This document shows positions 1 to 7,852 of a stretch of DNA of 64,000 nucleotides, piece by piece. A program made the position numbers and the translations under genes. The notes below the pieces were generated by a model that saw nothing but the letters and a program-made list of their open reading frames with translations, did no database searches and was not told the origin of the DNA. The DNA comes from JANNPJ01 sp965200525 (GTDB lineage: Bacteria > Actinomycetota > Actinomycetes > Actinomycetales > Kineosporiaceae), in assembly GCA_965200525.1 (NCBI GenBank), contig OZ241368.1:2232001-2296000 (forward strand), written 5' to 3'. The first letter of the stretch is position 1. Every line of letters starts with the position of its first letter.

Positions 1-1
1 C

Positions 2-100
2 GCCGGCCTGCCGGTGACGGCGGTGCGCCGGATTGTCCGGGCGGCCGGCGCCACGGACGAGCGACCGGCGGTGATCCTCAGCCTGCCGCAGCCGTTTTGA
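2..100 (+). CDS. C-terminal fragment of an unidentified protein
   Basis: An open frame enters from the left edge and ends at TGA 98-100. The visible tail is about 32 residues, rich in Arg and Ala and ending SLPQPF. No motif is recognisable and the start lies outside the window. The next gene begins 35 bases downstream on the same strand with its own ribosome binding site, so the two could share a transcript. The frame is believable because its codons end in G/C like neighbouring genes, but the family is unknown. Confidence 0.45.
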   Translation, partial: AGLPVTAVRRIVRAAGATDERPAVILSLPQPF

Positions 101-135
101 GGTTCGAGAACAACTGATTCGAGGGGGGTTTCGAG

Positions 136-780
136 GTGCAGGCTCAGCCTGAGACGGGTTCGATCTGTGGCATCAGCGGGTGCGGCGAGGCCGCGGTGGG
201 GGTCTGCCGGCGGTGCGCTCGCGACTTCGGTGCCCGGCACCGGTACGTCGGGCCGGGCGGGGCGGCCGTGCTCGACCTCTGTACCGAGTGCGGGGTGGCC
301 GAGGCCGAGAGCCGGGCCCATGCCGGGCGGCGGCGCCCCGAAGCGCTGGCCGGTATCCGGGCCACCGCCAGAACGCTGGTGAGCGAAGGTTTTGAGCCGA
401 CCGAGGCGTTCGTCTGGAGCTACCGGACCGACTCGACCTGGTGGGCCTTCGGCGAGTTCGGCCGACGGCGGGTGGCGGTGCCCGAGCGGTTCGGCTGGCC
501 GGTCGGCGACTACCCGTGGCCGGGGCGGGTCGACGACGCCACTCGGGGCACGTCCAGCAGCGAGGTTTTCGTCCGCCCCACCTACGTGGATCCGACCGGC
601 GAGATCGCCCCGCTCGAAGCGACCCGAGCCTCGATCCTGGACGGCGAAGCGTTCTCCGACGAGATGTGCGCCGAGATCGCCGCCACCATGACAACTCTTC
701 TACATACCGCCCGCGAGCAGGCTCGGCAAACGCAGCCGAACACCGACCGGCCCGACCGTCCGGCCCCCGGCGATCTCTGA
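136..780 (+). CDS. hypothetical protein with N-terminal Cys-rich (zinc-ribbon-like) segment
   Basis: A 214-residue protein starting at GTG 136 behind GAGGGGGG at about 121. The first 55 residues hold six cysteines (about C11, C16, C24, C27, C49, C52) plus a His near residue 35. The spacing resembles a small B-box or zinc-ribbon fold, so metal binding is an inference. The central part is rich in Trp, Phe and Arg and the tail is polar. No signal peptide or membrane segment is seen, so it is probably cytoplasmic. I do not recognise the family. The gene stands alone, 125 bases ahead of the symporter. Confidence 0.7.
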   Translation: MQAQPETGSICGISGCGEAAVGVCRRCARDFGARHRYVGPGGAAVLDLCTECGVAEAESRAHAGRRRPEALAGIRATARTLVSEGFEPTEAFVWSYRTDSTWWAFGEFGRRRVAVPERFGWPVGDYPWPGRVDDATRGTSSSEVFVRPTYVDPTGEIAPLEATRASILDGEAFSDEMCAEIAATMTTLLHTAREQARQTQPNTDRPDRPAPGDL

Positions 781-853
781 TTGCAGCCCCTTCCGGCCGG
801 GTTTATACCTGATCAGGCCAGGCCCGAACAGGGTTCTACCGCAGTCCGGCGGG

Positions 854-873
854 GTCGTGACGTGCCTCACGAC
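854..873. promoter_or_regulatory. CRP/GlxR-like operator upstream of the symporter
   Basis: A perfect inverted repeat, GTCGTGA-N6-TCACGAC, lies 33 bases upstream of the symporter GTG. Its core GTGA-N6-TCAC is the half-site arrangement bound by CRP/FNR-family regulators of actinobacteria. Role in symporter control is inferred from position and shape only. Confidence 0.45.
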
Positions 874-905
874 TCAGCCGGGCTGCGCCGTGATGAGGAG
901 TCGGT

Positions 906-2585
906 GTGGACTCGAACGTACTCAGGCTGGATGCCAGCTGGCTCGACTACCTGATCCTGGCGATGTACTTCGTCGTCGTCATCGGGATCGGCGTGATCGC
1001 CCGCCGGCAGGTGTCGAGCAGTATCGACTTCTTCCTCTCGGGCCGGTCGCTGCCGGCCTGGGTCACCGGCCTGGCCTTCATCTCGGCCAATCTCGGTGCG
1101 ATCGAGATCATGGGCATGTCGGCCAACGGCGCCCAGTACGGCCTGCCCACGATGCACTACTTCTGGATCGGCGCCGTACCGGCCATGCTGTTCCTCGGCG
1201 TGGTCATGATGCCGTTCTACTACGGCTCGAAAGTGCGCAGCGTGCCGGAGTTCATGCTGCGGAGGTTCGGGCCCACCGCCCACCTGGTGAACGCGCTGAG
1301 CTTCGCTTTGGCCCAGATCCTGATCGCCGGCGTCAACCTGTACCTGCTCGGCACCATCGTGAACGCCCTGCTGGGCTGGCCGTTGTGGATCTCGCTGATC
1401 GCCGCCGCGGCCATCGTGCTGACGTACACCCTGCTCGGTGGCCTGTCGGCGGCGATCTACAACGAGGTGCTGCAGTTCTTCGTCATCGTGGCCGCCCTGC
1501 TGCCGCTGACCCTGGCCGGGCTGCACAAGGTCGGCGGCTGGGAGGGGCTGAAGGCGAAGGTCTCGGCCAGCCCGGGCGGCTCCGAGCAGCTGCACTCCTG
1601 GCCCGGTAACGAGCTGTCCGGCTTCTCCAACAACTGGCTCTCGGTGATCGGCATCGTGTTCGGCCTGGGCTTCGTGCTCTCGTTCGGTTACTGGACGACG
1701 AACTTCGTCGAGGTGCAGCGAGCGATGGCGTCCAAGAGCATGTCGGCGGCCCGGCGGACCCCGATCATCGGCGCCTTCCCCAAGCTGTTCATCCCGTTCA
1801 TCGTCGTCATCCCGGGCATGATCGCCGCCGTCCAGGTCAGCGAGCTGGTCAAGTACAAGGCGGCCGGCGGCAAGGGCGGTGACGTCACCTACAACGACGC
1901 CCTGCTGCTGCTGATGCGCGACCTGCTGCCGAACGGCCTGCTGGGGCTGGCCATCACCGGCCTGCTGGCCGCGTTCATGGCCGGCATGGCCGCCAACATC
2001 AGCGCCTTCAACACCGTGTTCAGCTACGACCTGTGGCAGACCTACGTGGTCAAGGACCGGCCCGACGACTACTACCTGCGGGTCGGCCGGATCATCACCG
2101 TGGTCGCCACCATCGGTGCGATCGGCACCGCCCTGCTCGCCTCGGGCTACTCCAACCTGATGGACTACCTGCAGCAACTGTTCTCATTCTTCAACGCCCC
2201 GCTGTTCGCCACCTTCATCCTCGGCATGTTCTGGAAGCGGATGACGCCGGCCGCCGGCTGGACCGGGCTGGTCACCGGAACCGCCTCGGCCGTGGTGATC
2301 TTCATCCTGTCCGAGACCGACGTGATCTCCCTCTCCGGACAGGGCTCGAGCTTCCTGGCCGCCGGGGTCGCGTTCGTCGCCGACATCGCGGTCAGCGTGA
2401 CCGTGAGCATGGTCACCGCGCCCAAACCGGAAGCCGAACTGGCCGGGCTGGTCTACTCGCTGACCCCCAAGGAGGACCGGACCGAGCACCGCACCGGCGA
2501 CGAGGCGGTCTGGTACCGCTCGACGCCGTTGCTGGCCGGCGTCGCGTTCGTCTTGGTCGTCATCCTCAACATCGTCTTCGCCTGA
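906..2585 (+). CDS. sodium:solute symporter (SSS family)
   Basis: A 559-residue polytopic membrane protein of the SSS (SGLT/PutP-like) family, predicted to import an unknown organic solute with sodium. It starts at GTG 906 with GATGAGGAG just upstream. The N-terminus has the family pattern: a first helix at about residues 14-33, then SSIDFFLSGRSLPAW and the GLAFISANLGAIEIMG stretch of helix 2. About 13-14 hydrophobic segments are visible up to the final helix at 540-558. Length is normal for the family. A 90-residue two-helix protein follows after 19 bases, an arrangement typical of SSS carriers with a small accessory subunit. The substrate cannot be read from sequence; sugars or carboxylates are both possible. 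Confidence 0.93.
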   Translation: MDSNVLRLDASWLDYLILAMYFVVVIGIGVIARRQVSSSIDFFLSGRSLPAWVTGLAFISANLGAIEIMGMSANGAQYGLPTMHYFWIGAVPAMLFLGVVMMPFYYGSKVRSVPEFMLRRFGPTAHLVNALSFALAQILIAGVNLYLLGTIVNALLGWPLWISLIAAAAIVLTYTLLGGLSAAIYNEVLQFFVIVAALLPLTLAGLHKVGGWEGLKAKVSASPGGSEQLHSWPGNELSGFSNNWLSVIGIVFGLGFVLSFGYWTTNFVEVQRAMASKSMSAARRTPIIGAFPKLFIPFIVVIPGMIAAVQVSELVKYKAAGGKGGDVTYNDALLLLMRDLLPNGLLGLAITGLLAAFMAGMAANISAFNTVFSYDLWQTYVVKDRPDDYYLRVGRIITVVATIGAIGTALLASGYSNLMDYLQQLFSFFNAPLFATFILGMFWKRMTPAAGWTGLVTGTASAVVIFILSETDVISLSGQGSSFLAAGVAFVADIAVSVTVSMVTAPKPEAELAGLVYSLTPKEDRTEHRTGDEAVWYRSTPLLAGVAFVLVVILNIVFA

Positions 2586-2604
2586 TCGAGCTGAAGGACA
2601 ACCC

Positions 2605-2877
2605 ATGTCTGACAATCCTGAGCCCACCGGCAAGACCGAGGTCCGCACCGCCGGGGCCTTCGACATCCGCACCCTGATCGGCGGCCTGACCGGCCTCTAC
2701 GGCGTGATCCTGACGATCACCGGACTGTGGTTCACCGACGCCGATCAGAAGGCCCGGGCCAACGGCACCAACCTCAACCTGTGGGTCGGCATCGGCCTGC
2801 TCGTCTTCGGCGTCATCTTCATCGGCTGGGCCCTGATCCGGCCGCTGAAGATCCCGGTCGAGGAGCCGGCCGAGTAG
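2605..2877 (+). CDS. small two-helix membrane protein, symporter partner
   Basis: A 90-residue protein with two hydrophobic segments (about residues 25-44 and 58-78), a polar N-terminus and an acidic tail. It starts at ATG 2605 behind AAGGACAACCC, 19 bases after the symporter stop, so the two genes form an operon. Small membrane proteins in this position often accompany SSS or acetate-type symporters. A role as accessory or stability subunit is inferred from context. The stop codon TAG overlaps the left arm of a long palindrome that likely ends the transcript. Confidence 0.8.
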   Translation: MSDNPEPTGKTEVRTAGAFDIRTLIGGLTGLYGVILTITGLWFTDADQKARANGTNLNLWVGIGLLVFGVIFIGWALIRPLKIPVEEPAE

Positions 2878-2964
2878 GTCCGGGCCACCAGAGCACGCAG
2901 AACTCGCTCTCGCGGCCCCGGATGCCGAGATGGCCCAGTTCTGCGTGCTCTGGTGGCCCGGACC
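2877..2964. terminator. 28-bp perfect inverted repeat between convergent genes
   Basis: The arms 2877-2904 and 2937-2964 are perfect reverse complements over 28 bases, separated by 32 bases. The element lies exactly between the convergent stops of the symporter partner (2877) and the phosphotransferase (2971). It probably acts as a bidirectional terminator or 3'-end stabiliser. No T-tract follows, which is common in high-GC actinobacteria. Confidence 0.7.
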
Positions 2965-2970
2965 GGAGAG

Positions 2971-4155
2971 TTACTGGCGCCGCAGGCCGTCGGCGGCGAC
3001 CGCGGCATCGAGCAGGGCCGGCACGTCGAACTCGTGGTAGCGCCGCTCGGTCGGCTCGATGTTGGCCACGAACTCGGCGTAGACCGCGGCCGCCCGCAGG
3101 CAGGCGACCGGGCGCAGCAGTTCGGCCGCCCGCATCGGCTCCGATCCGGGCACGTCGAGCAGCCAGCTGGCGGCCCAGGCGTCCAGGACGGCGGCTCGCT
3201 CGTCCTCGGTCTCGCCGGTGGCCCGGCCCAGCCCGTCGAACGCCGGGTGACCGATGAAACAGTCGCTCCAGTCGAGGAACACCAGCTGATCGCCGTCGGC
3301 CCGGACGTTGCCCGGGTCGGCGTCGCCGTGCACGAGGGTGTCCGGCACGCCGCAGCCGGCCACCGCGGCCATCCGTTCGTCCAGCGACTCCAGCAGCTCG
3401 GCCGCCGGGTGTTGCTCGACCCAGCCGGCCAGGCCGGCCCGGATCCACGCGGTCAGGGCGCTTCCCCGGCGATCCGGGATACCCAGGCCTAGCAGGTGGT
3501 CCACCGCCGGCACGGCGGCCCGCTGGATCCGGTGCGCCCGCTCGGTGATCATGATCTGGTGGCGCAGGTCGGCGTCGTACAGGTCTCGTCCCGGGACGTC
3601 GGCCAGCAGCTCGCAGCCCTCGGGGCCGAAGTCGATGACCCGGGGCACCAGGTCGGGCACGGTCTGGCCGAGCCAGGTCAGGGCGGCCGGTTCGTGGGGG
3701 TAGAAGGCCGGAAGCTGCTTGAGCCAGAACTTGCGCCGGGCCCCACCGAGCTGCCAGATCGCGGACAGGTTCCAGGTGCGCTGCTGGGTCGTGACCACCG
3801 GCCCGACCACTGTCCGGGCCCAGGCCAGGCTGCGCGAGGGGCCACCGGCGCGGGCGTAGGCGGCCCGCAGCGGCTGCTCGACCTCTTCCTGCTCGACGAT
3901 GCCCGGGTCGATCGGCTCCAGCCCGGCCGGCGCCTCGCCGACCTCGGCCAGGTAGCTGACCGCGCCCCCGTGCGGCTTCGGTAGTTCGGTCGCCACCAGG
4001 CGCAGCACCTGCACCGATACGCCGTGGCGCTCCTTGGCCGAGAGGGCGACGTCACCGACCTCCGGCCAGTAGGGCCGCTCGACACCGAAGGGCGGCAGGG
4101 CGCCCAGCAGGTTGCCCTCACCGTCCACCAGCACGAGCGTTACGGTCCGGCCCAC
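2971..4155 (-). CDS. APH-family phosphotransferase with extra N-terminal domain
   Basis: A 394-residue protein. The C-terminal two thirds form an aminoglycoside phosphotransferase/choline-kinase-like fold: the catalytic loop LVHGDADPGNV (about 275-285) is the Brenner motif, followed by the metal-binding FLDWSD (about 294-299). The first ~110 residues are a separate, partly beta-rich region with Nudix-like character but no clear Nudix box. Such enzymes phosphorylate small molecules; the substrate here is unknown and antibiotic resistance should not be assumed. It is a single gene, convergent with the symporter operon. ATG 4155 is taken as the start; no strong ribosome binding site is evident. 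Confidence 0.82.
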   Translation of the reverse strand: MGRTVTLVLVDGEGNLLGALPPFGVERPYWPEVGDVALSAKERHGVSVQVLRLVATELPKPHGGAVSYLAEVGEAPAGLEPIDPGIVEQEEVEQPLRAAYARAGGPSRSLAWARTVVGPVVTTQQRTWNLSAIWQLGGARRKFWLKQLPAFYPHEPAALTWLGQTVPDLVPRVIDFGPEGCELLADVPGRDLYDADLRHQIMITERAHRIQRAAVPAVDHLLGLGIPDRRGSALTAWIRAGLAGWVEQHPAAELLESLDERMAAVAGCGVPDTLVHGDADPGNVRADGDQLVFLDWSDCFIGHPAFDGLGRATGETEDERAAVLDAWAASWLLDVPGSEPMRAAELLRPVACLRAAAVYAEFVANIEPTERRYHEFDVPALLDAAVAADGLRRQ

Positions 4156-4316
4156 AAGCGGATGCTAAGCGGGCAACCTGCGATGCGTCACGGTTTTTCG
4201 AAGCCAGGATCTCTTCAGCGGACTTGACTTGTCTCGGCACCGCCGGTGCGGCACAGTCGACAGAGTTCGGTTGTCGAACCGACGGGGCCGAACCCACCAG
4301 GTGAGAGTGAGCAGCG

Positions 4317-4895
4317 ATGTCCGCAGAGCCGACCGATGTCCGGGCCGAACCGCTCGATCCCGACGGTTCCGCCGATCCCGCTGATTCCGCTGATTCCGGC
4401 CCGGCCGCTCACCGGCGCAGTTACGTCTGGGCCGATCCGTCGGTGACGGCGGCGGCCGTGGCCACCACCAACGGGCTCGACATCCTGAGAGGCATCCTGA
4501 ACGGCACGCTGCCCCGGCCGCCGGTGCTGGACACGCTCGGTATCGACCCGGTCGAGGTCGAGGAGGGCCGGATCGTGTTCGAACTGGTCCCGCGGGAGTG
4601 GCACTACAACCCGATCGGAAGCGTGCACGGCGGGGTGATCTCCACCCTGGTCGACAGCGCCCTCGGCTGCGCCGTGCACAGCCGATTGCCGGCCGGGGTC
4701 GGCTACACCAGCCTGGAGATCAAGGTCAACTTCGTCCGCGCCGTCACCGTCGAGACCGGGGTGATCCGCTGCGAGGGAACGGTGCTCAGCCTGGGACGGC
4801 GCGCGGCCACGGCCGAGGCCCGGGTCACCTCGGCCGCCGGCAAACTGCTCGCCCATGCCACCACCACCTGCATGATCTTCCCCCTGGCCGGCTGA
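4317..4895 (+). CDS. PaaI-family hotdog thioesterase
   Basis: A 192-residue protein whose C-terminal ~120 residues are a hotdog-fold acyl-CoA thioesterase. The active-site segment HGGVISTLVDSALG (about 103-116) matches the PaaI/DUF4442-like signature, and KVNFVRAV corresponds to the central beta strand. The first ~45 residues are polar and low in complexity (repeated DPADSADS), probably an unstructured leader. The start is ATG 4317, preceded by GGTGAGAGTGAG. It probably hydrolyses aromatic or fatty acyl-CoA thioesters. An HxlR regulator follows on the same strand beyond a palindrome, so cotranscription is uncertain. Confidence 0.85.
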   Translation: MSAEPTDVRAEPLDPDGSADPADSADSGPAAHRRSYVWADPSVTAAAVATTNGLDILRGILNGTLPRPPVLDTLGIDPVEVEEGRIVFELVPREWHYNPIGSVHGGVISTLVDSALGCAVHSRLPAGVGYTSLEIKVNFVRAVTVETGVIRCEGTVLSLGRRAATAEARVTSAAGKLLAHATTTCMIFPLAG

Positions 4896-4909
4896 GGGCC
4901 GGCTCGCTC

Positions 4910-4986
4910 CGCAACCCGGCTCGGTGGAACCGGCGGCCGAGCCCGGATCAAGGCGCCACCGGAGACTTCTACCGAGCCGGGTTGCG
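4910..4986. terminator. 16-bp perfect inverted repeat after the thioesterase gene
   Basis: Arms 4910-4925 and 4971-4986 (CGCAACCCGGCTCGGT and its complement) are perfect over 16 bases with a 45-base spacer. The element begins 15 bases after the thioesterase stop and precedes the HxlR gene. It is probably a transcription terminator or mRNA 3' end structure, one of several similar elements in this window. Confidence 0.55.
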
Positions 4987-5123
4987 ATGGACTCGCTAAG
5001 AGTGCTCACAGGTGGCCGCGTTTAGCGTGATTTCCGTGTCCACGGCAACCAACTCCCGCCCGGCCTGGACCTTCGCGCTGCTCCGGCGGCCGGTGGGCCG
5101 CTGAGCGGCGGTACATTGGGCGA

Positions 5124-5456
5124 GTGAGTTCGCCGTCCGAACCGTCCGGGCCCCGCCCCTGCTCGATCGCCGATGCCCTGGAGCTGGTCGGCGACCGCTA
5201 CTCGCTGCTGGTGCTGCGCGAGCTGGGGTTCGGCGTCAACCGGTTCAACGACATCCGGGAGAAGATCGGCGCCCCCCGCGAGACCCTGACCACCCGGCTG
5301 CGCCGGCTCGAGGAGGCGGGGCTGATCGAGCGGCGCCGCTACCGCGAGCACCCACCCCGCGACGAGTACTTCTTCACCGAGGCCGGTGAGGCGATCCGGC
5401 CGGTGCTGCGCGCCCTCAAGGCCTGGGGGGCCAGGTACGCCACGCCGCCGGCCTGA
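5124..5456 (+). CDS. HxlR-family winged-helix regulator
   Basis: A 110-residue DNA-binding protein of normal length for the family. The opening CSIADALELVGDRYSLLVLRELGFG (split here only for description) and the recognition region RETLTTRLRRLEEAGLIERRRY are typical of HxlR proteins. The early Cys12 is the residue often used for redox or electrophile sensing in this family; sensing here is inferred. It starts at GTG 5124. It converges with the DMT transporter gene that ends at 5474. Confidence 0.9.
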   Translation: MSSPSEPSGPRPCSIADALELVGDRYSLLVLRELGFGVNRFNDIREKIGAPRETLTTRLRRLEEAGLIERRRYREHPPRDEYFFTEAGEAIRPVLRALKAWGARYATPPA

Positions 5457-5473
5457 AAAACAGCCGCAGCGGC

Positions 5474-6508
5474 TCAGCTGGGGCCGACGTGATAGTTGCC
5501 GGGCCGGGGCGGGGCCTGGATGATCCGCGGCCCGGGAACCACCGGCGGCGGCTCGAACAGGGCCAGACCCGGATCGGCCGGCAGTCCCGGGTCCGGGTCG
5601 ACCGGGAGTGCGTCGTGCGGGTGCGGGCCGGCCGCGGGCACCACCTCGGCCACCGCGGCGACCAGGGTCGGCGGATGGTCCTCCTCCTGGGCCAGGAAGA
5701 AGATCCCGACCAGCACGGTGATCAGGCCGATCACCTCGAGGGCCACGGTCTGCGGCTGGCCGCTGGGCCGTTCGTCGAACACCAGCGCCCCGAACAGGAC
5801 GGCGACCACCGGGTTGGCCACGTTCAGCACCGGCAGCGAGCTGGCCAGCGGGGCCCGGGAGTAGGCGTGCTGGTTGATCAGGAAACCGGACAGGCCGAGC
5901 GCCCCGAGCACGTAGACCGGCCAGTGGGTAAGCACGTCGAGGAGCCCGTCCGAGCCGGTCACCGCCTTCAGCACCCCGGCGATCAGGCCGAACACGATCC
6001 CGCCGCTGACCCCGAGCAGCAGCCCGGCGTGGTTGCGGCCGAACCGGGTGGACGAGCGCCAGGTGATCGCCGCGGTGCTCGCCCCGACGATCAGGAAGGC
6101 CGCCGCGGCCGGGCCGGAGGGGTCGTTGGTGCTGCTCACCGAGCGGGCGCCGATCAGGAACAGGGCGATCCCGCAAGCGGTCACCAGCACCCAGCCGATC
6201 AGGCCGCGGGACGGCCAGCGCCGGTCCAGCAGGGCCCGGAACAGGAAGGCGAAGACCAGCCCGGTCACCACCAGGGGCTGGACGACGGCCAGCGAACCGA
6301 GCTTGAGGGCCAGGGCATGCAGCCCGAGACCGGCCAGGCTGGCCACCATGCCGACCAGCCAGCGGGGCTGGACCAGCAGGTGGCGCAGCAGGCCGAGCAG
6401 ACCGGTGCCGTCCTGGGGGGCGCGCGAGGCGCTGTGGTGCATCAGGGCCGTCGACCAGCCGAAGCAGACGGCGGCTCCCAGGGCGACAGCGACCGCGGCG
6501 GCGTTCAC
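5474..6508 (-). CDS. DMT-superfamily (EamA-like) membrane transporter
   Basis: A 344-residue integral membrane protein with about nine to ten hydrophobic helices across residues 1-290, arranged as the repeated halves seen in EamA/DMT exporters. A Pro- and Asp-rich cytoplasmic tail of about 60 residues follows (EEDHPPTL to YHVGPS). It starts at GTG 6508. Such proteins export metabolites or act as permeases of unknown substrate. It lies 43 bases downstream of the desaturase on the same strand, so the two may be cotranscribed. Confidence 0.85.
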   Translation of the reverse strand: MNAAAVAVALGAAVCFGWSTALMHHSASRAPQDGTGLLGLLRHLLVQPRWLVGMVASLAGLGLHALALKLGSLAVVQPLVVTGLVFAFLFRALLDRRWPSRGLIGWVLVTACGIALFLIGARSVSSTNDPSGPAAAAFLIVGASTAAITWRSSTRFGRNHAGLLLGVSGGIVFGLIAGVLKAVTGSDGLLDVLTHWPVYVLGALGLSGFLINQHAYSRAPLASSLPVLNVANPVVAVLFGALVFDERPSGQPQTVALEVIGLITVLVGIFFLAQEEDHPPTLVAAVAEVVPAAGPHPHDALPVDPDPGLPADPGLALFEPPPVVPGPRIIQAPPRPGNYHVGPS

Positions 6509-6551
6509 CGCCCGCCGGCGGAACGACCCGCCGTTCCTGGGAGCGTCGTCA

Positions 6552-7712
6552 TCAGCTGACGGCGGCCGGTGCCGACGGGGCGGCCTGGTTCTGGGCGGCC
6601 AGGAGCGCGGCCGTCTGAGCAGCCCGCTCCTCGTTCAGCAGCACCTCGGGCGAACCCGGCACGGCCGGCCGGCCGAGCTCGTGCAGCCGCCGGGCGTGGC
6701 TCTTGGTGGCCTCCCACAGCGAGGGGTACTCGACCAGCGGCAGGCCGGACTTGGCCACCACGTCGGCCACCACGGTGTCGTTCAGCCGGGGCAGTTCGTG
6801 CCGCGGCGCGACCGGCTTGAGGTGGTGGGCCAGGTGGTGGGTCATGCCGCCGGTCAGCCAGCGGACGGCCCGGTTGGTGGTGTTGAAGTTGGCCGTCGTC
6901 CGCACGATGTGCTTCGACCACTCCTTCTGCGAGGGCACCTGGCTCGGCGGGTAGAGGCCTTCGTTGATGTGGCCGACGACCAGCACGATGGCGGCCAGGA
7001 CGGCGCCGAAGGTCATCGCCGTCACCACGTAGACGGCCAGCTTGGCCCAGCCCAGGAGCAGGATGTAGGGCAGCAGGACGACGGCGCAGAAGGCCTTCTC
7101 GAGCAGGAACGAGCGCAGCCGGGCGGCCCGGGACGGCACCTCGACGCCGACCACGTTGCCCTTGATCACGAAGGTGATCTGGCTGTTCAGCTCGCCCACC
7201 CAGGCCAGGCCGTAGAGCGGGAAGGCGTAGAGGTGCTGGAACCGGTGGTGCGGCTTGAGCGGCACGCCGGGGTGCATCCGGACCAGGTTGGACCGGGTGG
7301 CCTCGTCGACTGGGAACACCTGGGACGCGCGGTGGTGCACCCGGTGCTTCAGCGTCCAGTGGCTGACCCACAGGCCGAGTGGCACCGAGGTCTGGACGGC
7401 GAACACGTTGGGCCATTCCTGGCGCGAGAACCGGCGGTGGCCGGCGTCGTGCAGAACGGTCAGGGTGCCGGTTGAGAGGGTGACGCCGAGCGGGATCGCC
7501 AGCAGCAGCAGCCAGGGCCAGCTGGGCCGGATCAGGGCCACAGCCAGTAACTGGGCGTGGTTGAGCAGCGCGATGGCGGCCCAGTCGCGCCACGGCTCGC
7601 CACGGTGCCGGTCGCTGCGGCGGCTGGTGAGCCGTCGCGTGACCCCGGTACCGGTGCTCGCCTCCGGTGAGCCGGTCGCACGCCGGTCGAATCTCGTCGC
7701 AATGATGGTCAT
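6552..7712 (-). CDS. membrane fatty-acid desaturase/hydroxylase
   Basis: A di-iron membrane enzyme of about 386 residues that introduces a double bond or hydroxyl into acyl chains. All three histidine clusters are present: HDAGH, HRVHH and HHLAHH, the last followed by HLKPVAPRHELP. Several membrane segments separate them. The start ATG 7712 has GGAGG 11 bases upstream; an alternative ATG at 7760 would add 16 residues but lacks a ribosome binding site. The upstream region holds an IdeR/DtxR-like iron box (7826-7840) and a 21-bp palindrome, consistent with iron control of an iron-dependent enzyme. The DMT transporter follows on the same strand. Confidence 0.9.
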   Translation of the reverse strand: MTIIATRFDRRATGSPEASTGTGVTRRLTSRRSDRHRGEPWRDWAAIALLNHAQLLAVALIRPSWPWLLLLAIPLGVTLSTGTLTVLHDAGHRRFSRQEWPNVFAVQTSVPLGLWVSHWTLKHRVHHRASQVFPVDEATRSNLVRMHPGVPLKPHHRFQHLYAFPLYGLAWVGELNSQITFVIKGNVVGVEVPSRAARLRSFLLEKAFCAVVLLPYILLLGWAKLAVYVVTAMTFGAVLAAIVLVVGHINEGLYPPSQVPSQKEWSKHIVRTTANFNTTNRAVRWLTGGMTHHLAHHLKPVAPRHELPRLNDTVVADVVAKSGLPLVEYPSLWEATKSHARRLHELGRPAVPGSPEVLLNEERAAQTAALLAAQNQAAPSAPAAVS

Positions 7713-7799
7713 AAGCGGCTCAGCCTCCGATGACGCCGGTATACCCGAAGTCGACACCATACTGCCGTTGACCGGACCGCCTGCGGCGGGCTCGGGTCA

Positions 7800-7820
7800 T
7801 CCTGAGGAGGCTCCTCAGGA
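7800..7820. promoter_or_regulatory. 21-bp near-loopless palindrome, operator or terminator
   Basis: TCCTGAGGAG, one G, then CTCCTCAGGA: ten-base perfect arms around a single base. It sits between the 3' end of glpK1 and the start of the desaturase, both on the minus strand. It could be a repressor site for the desaturase or a hairpin ending glpK1 transcription. The sequence alone does not separate these. Confidence 0.5.
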
Positions 7821-7825
7821 CGTTC

Positions 7826-7840
7826 TAAGGTTTGCCTAAC
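7826..7840 (-). promoter_or_regulatory. IdeR/DtxR-like iron box upstream of the desaturase
   Basis: TAAGGTTTGCCTAAC matches 14 of the first 15 positions of the 19-bp actinobacterial IdeR/DtxR consensus TWAGGTWAGSCTWACCTWA; the last four positions do not match. It lies about 115-130 bases upstream of the chosen desaturase start. Iron regulation is inferred. Confidence 0.45.
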
Positions 7841-7852
7841 TCGCGGGCCGGC

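Noticed and set aside
2971..4155. Antibiotic resistance gene (aminoglycoside phosphotransferase)
   Set aside because: The catalytic motifs show the fold only; many such proteins act on other small molecules and there is no resistance context.
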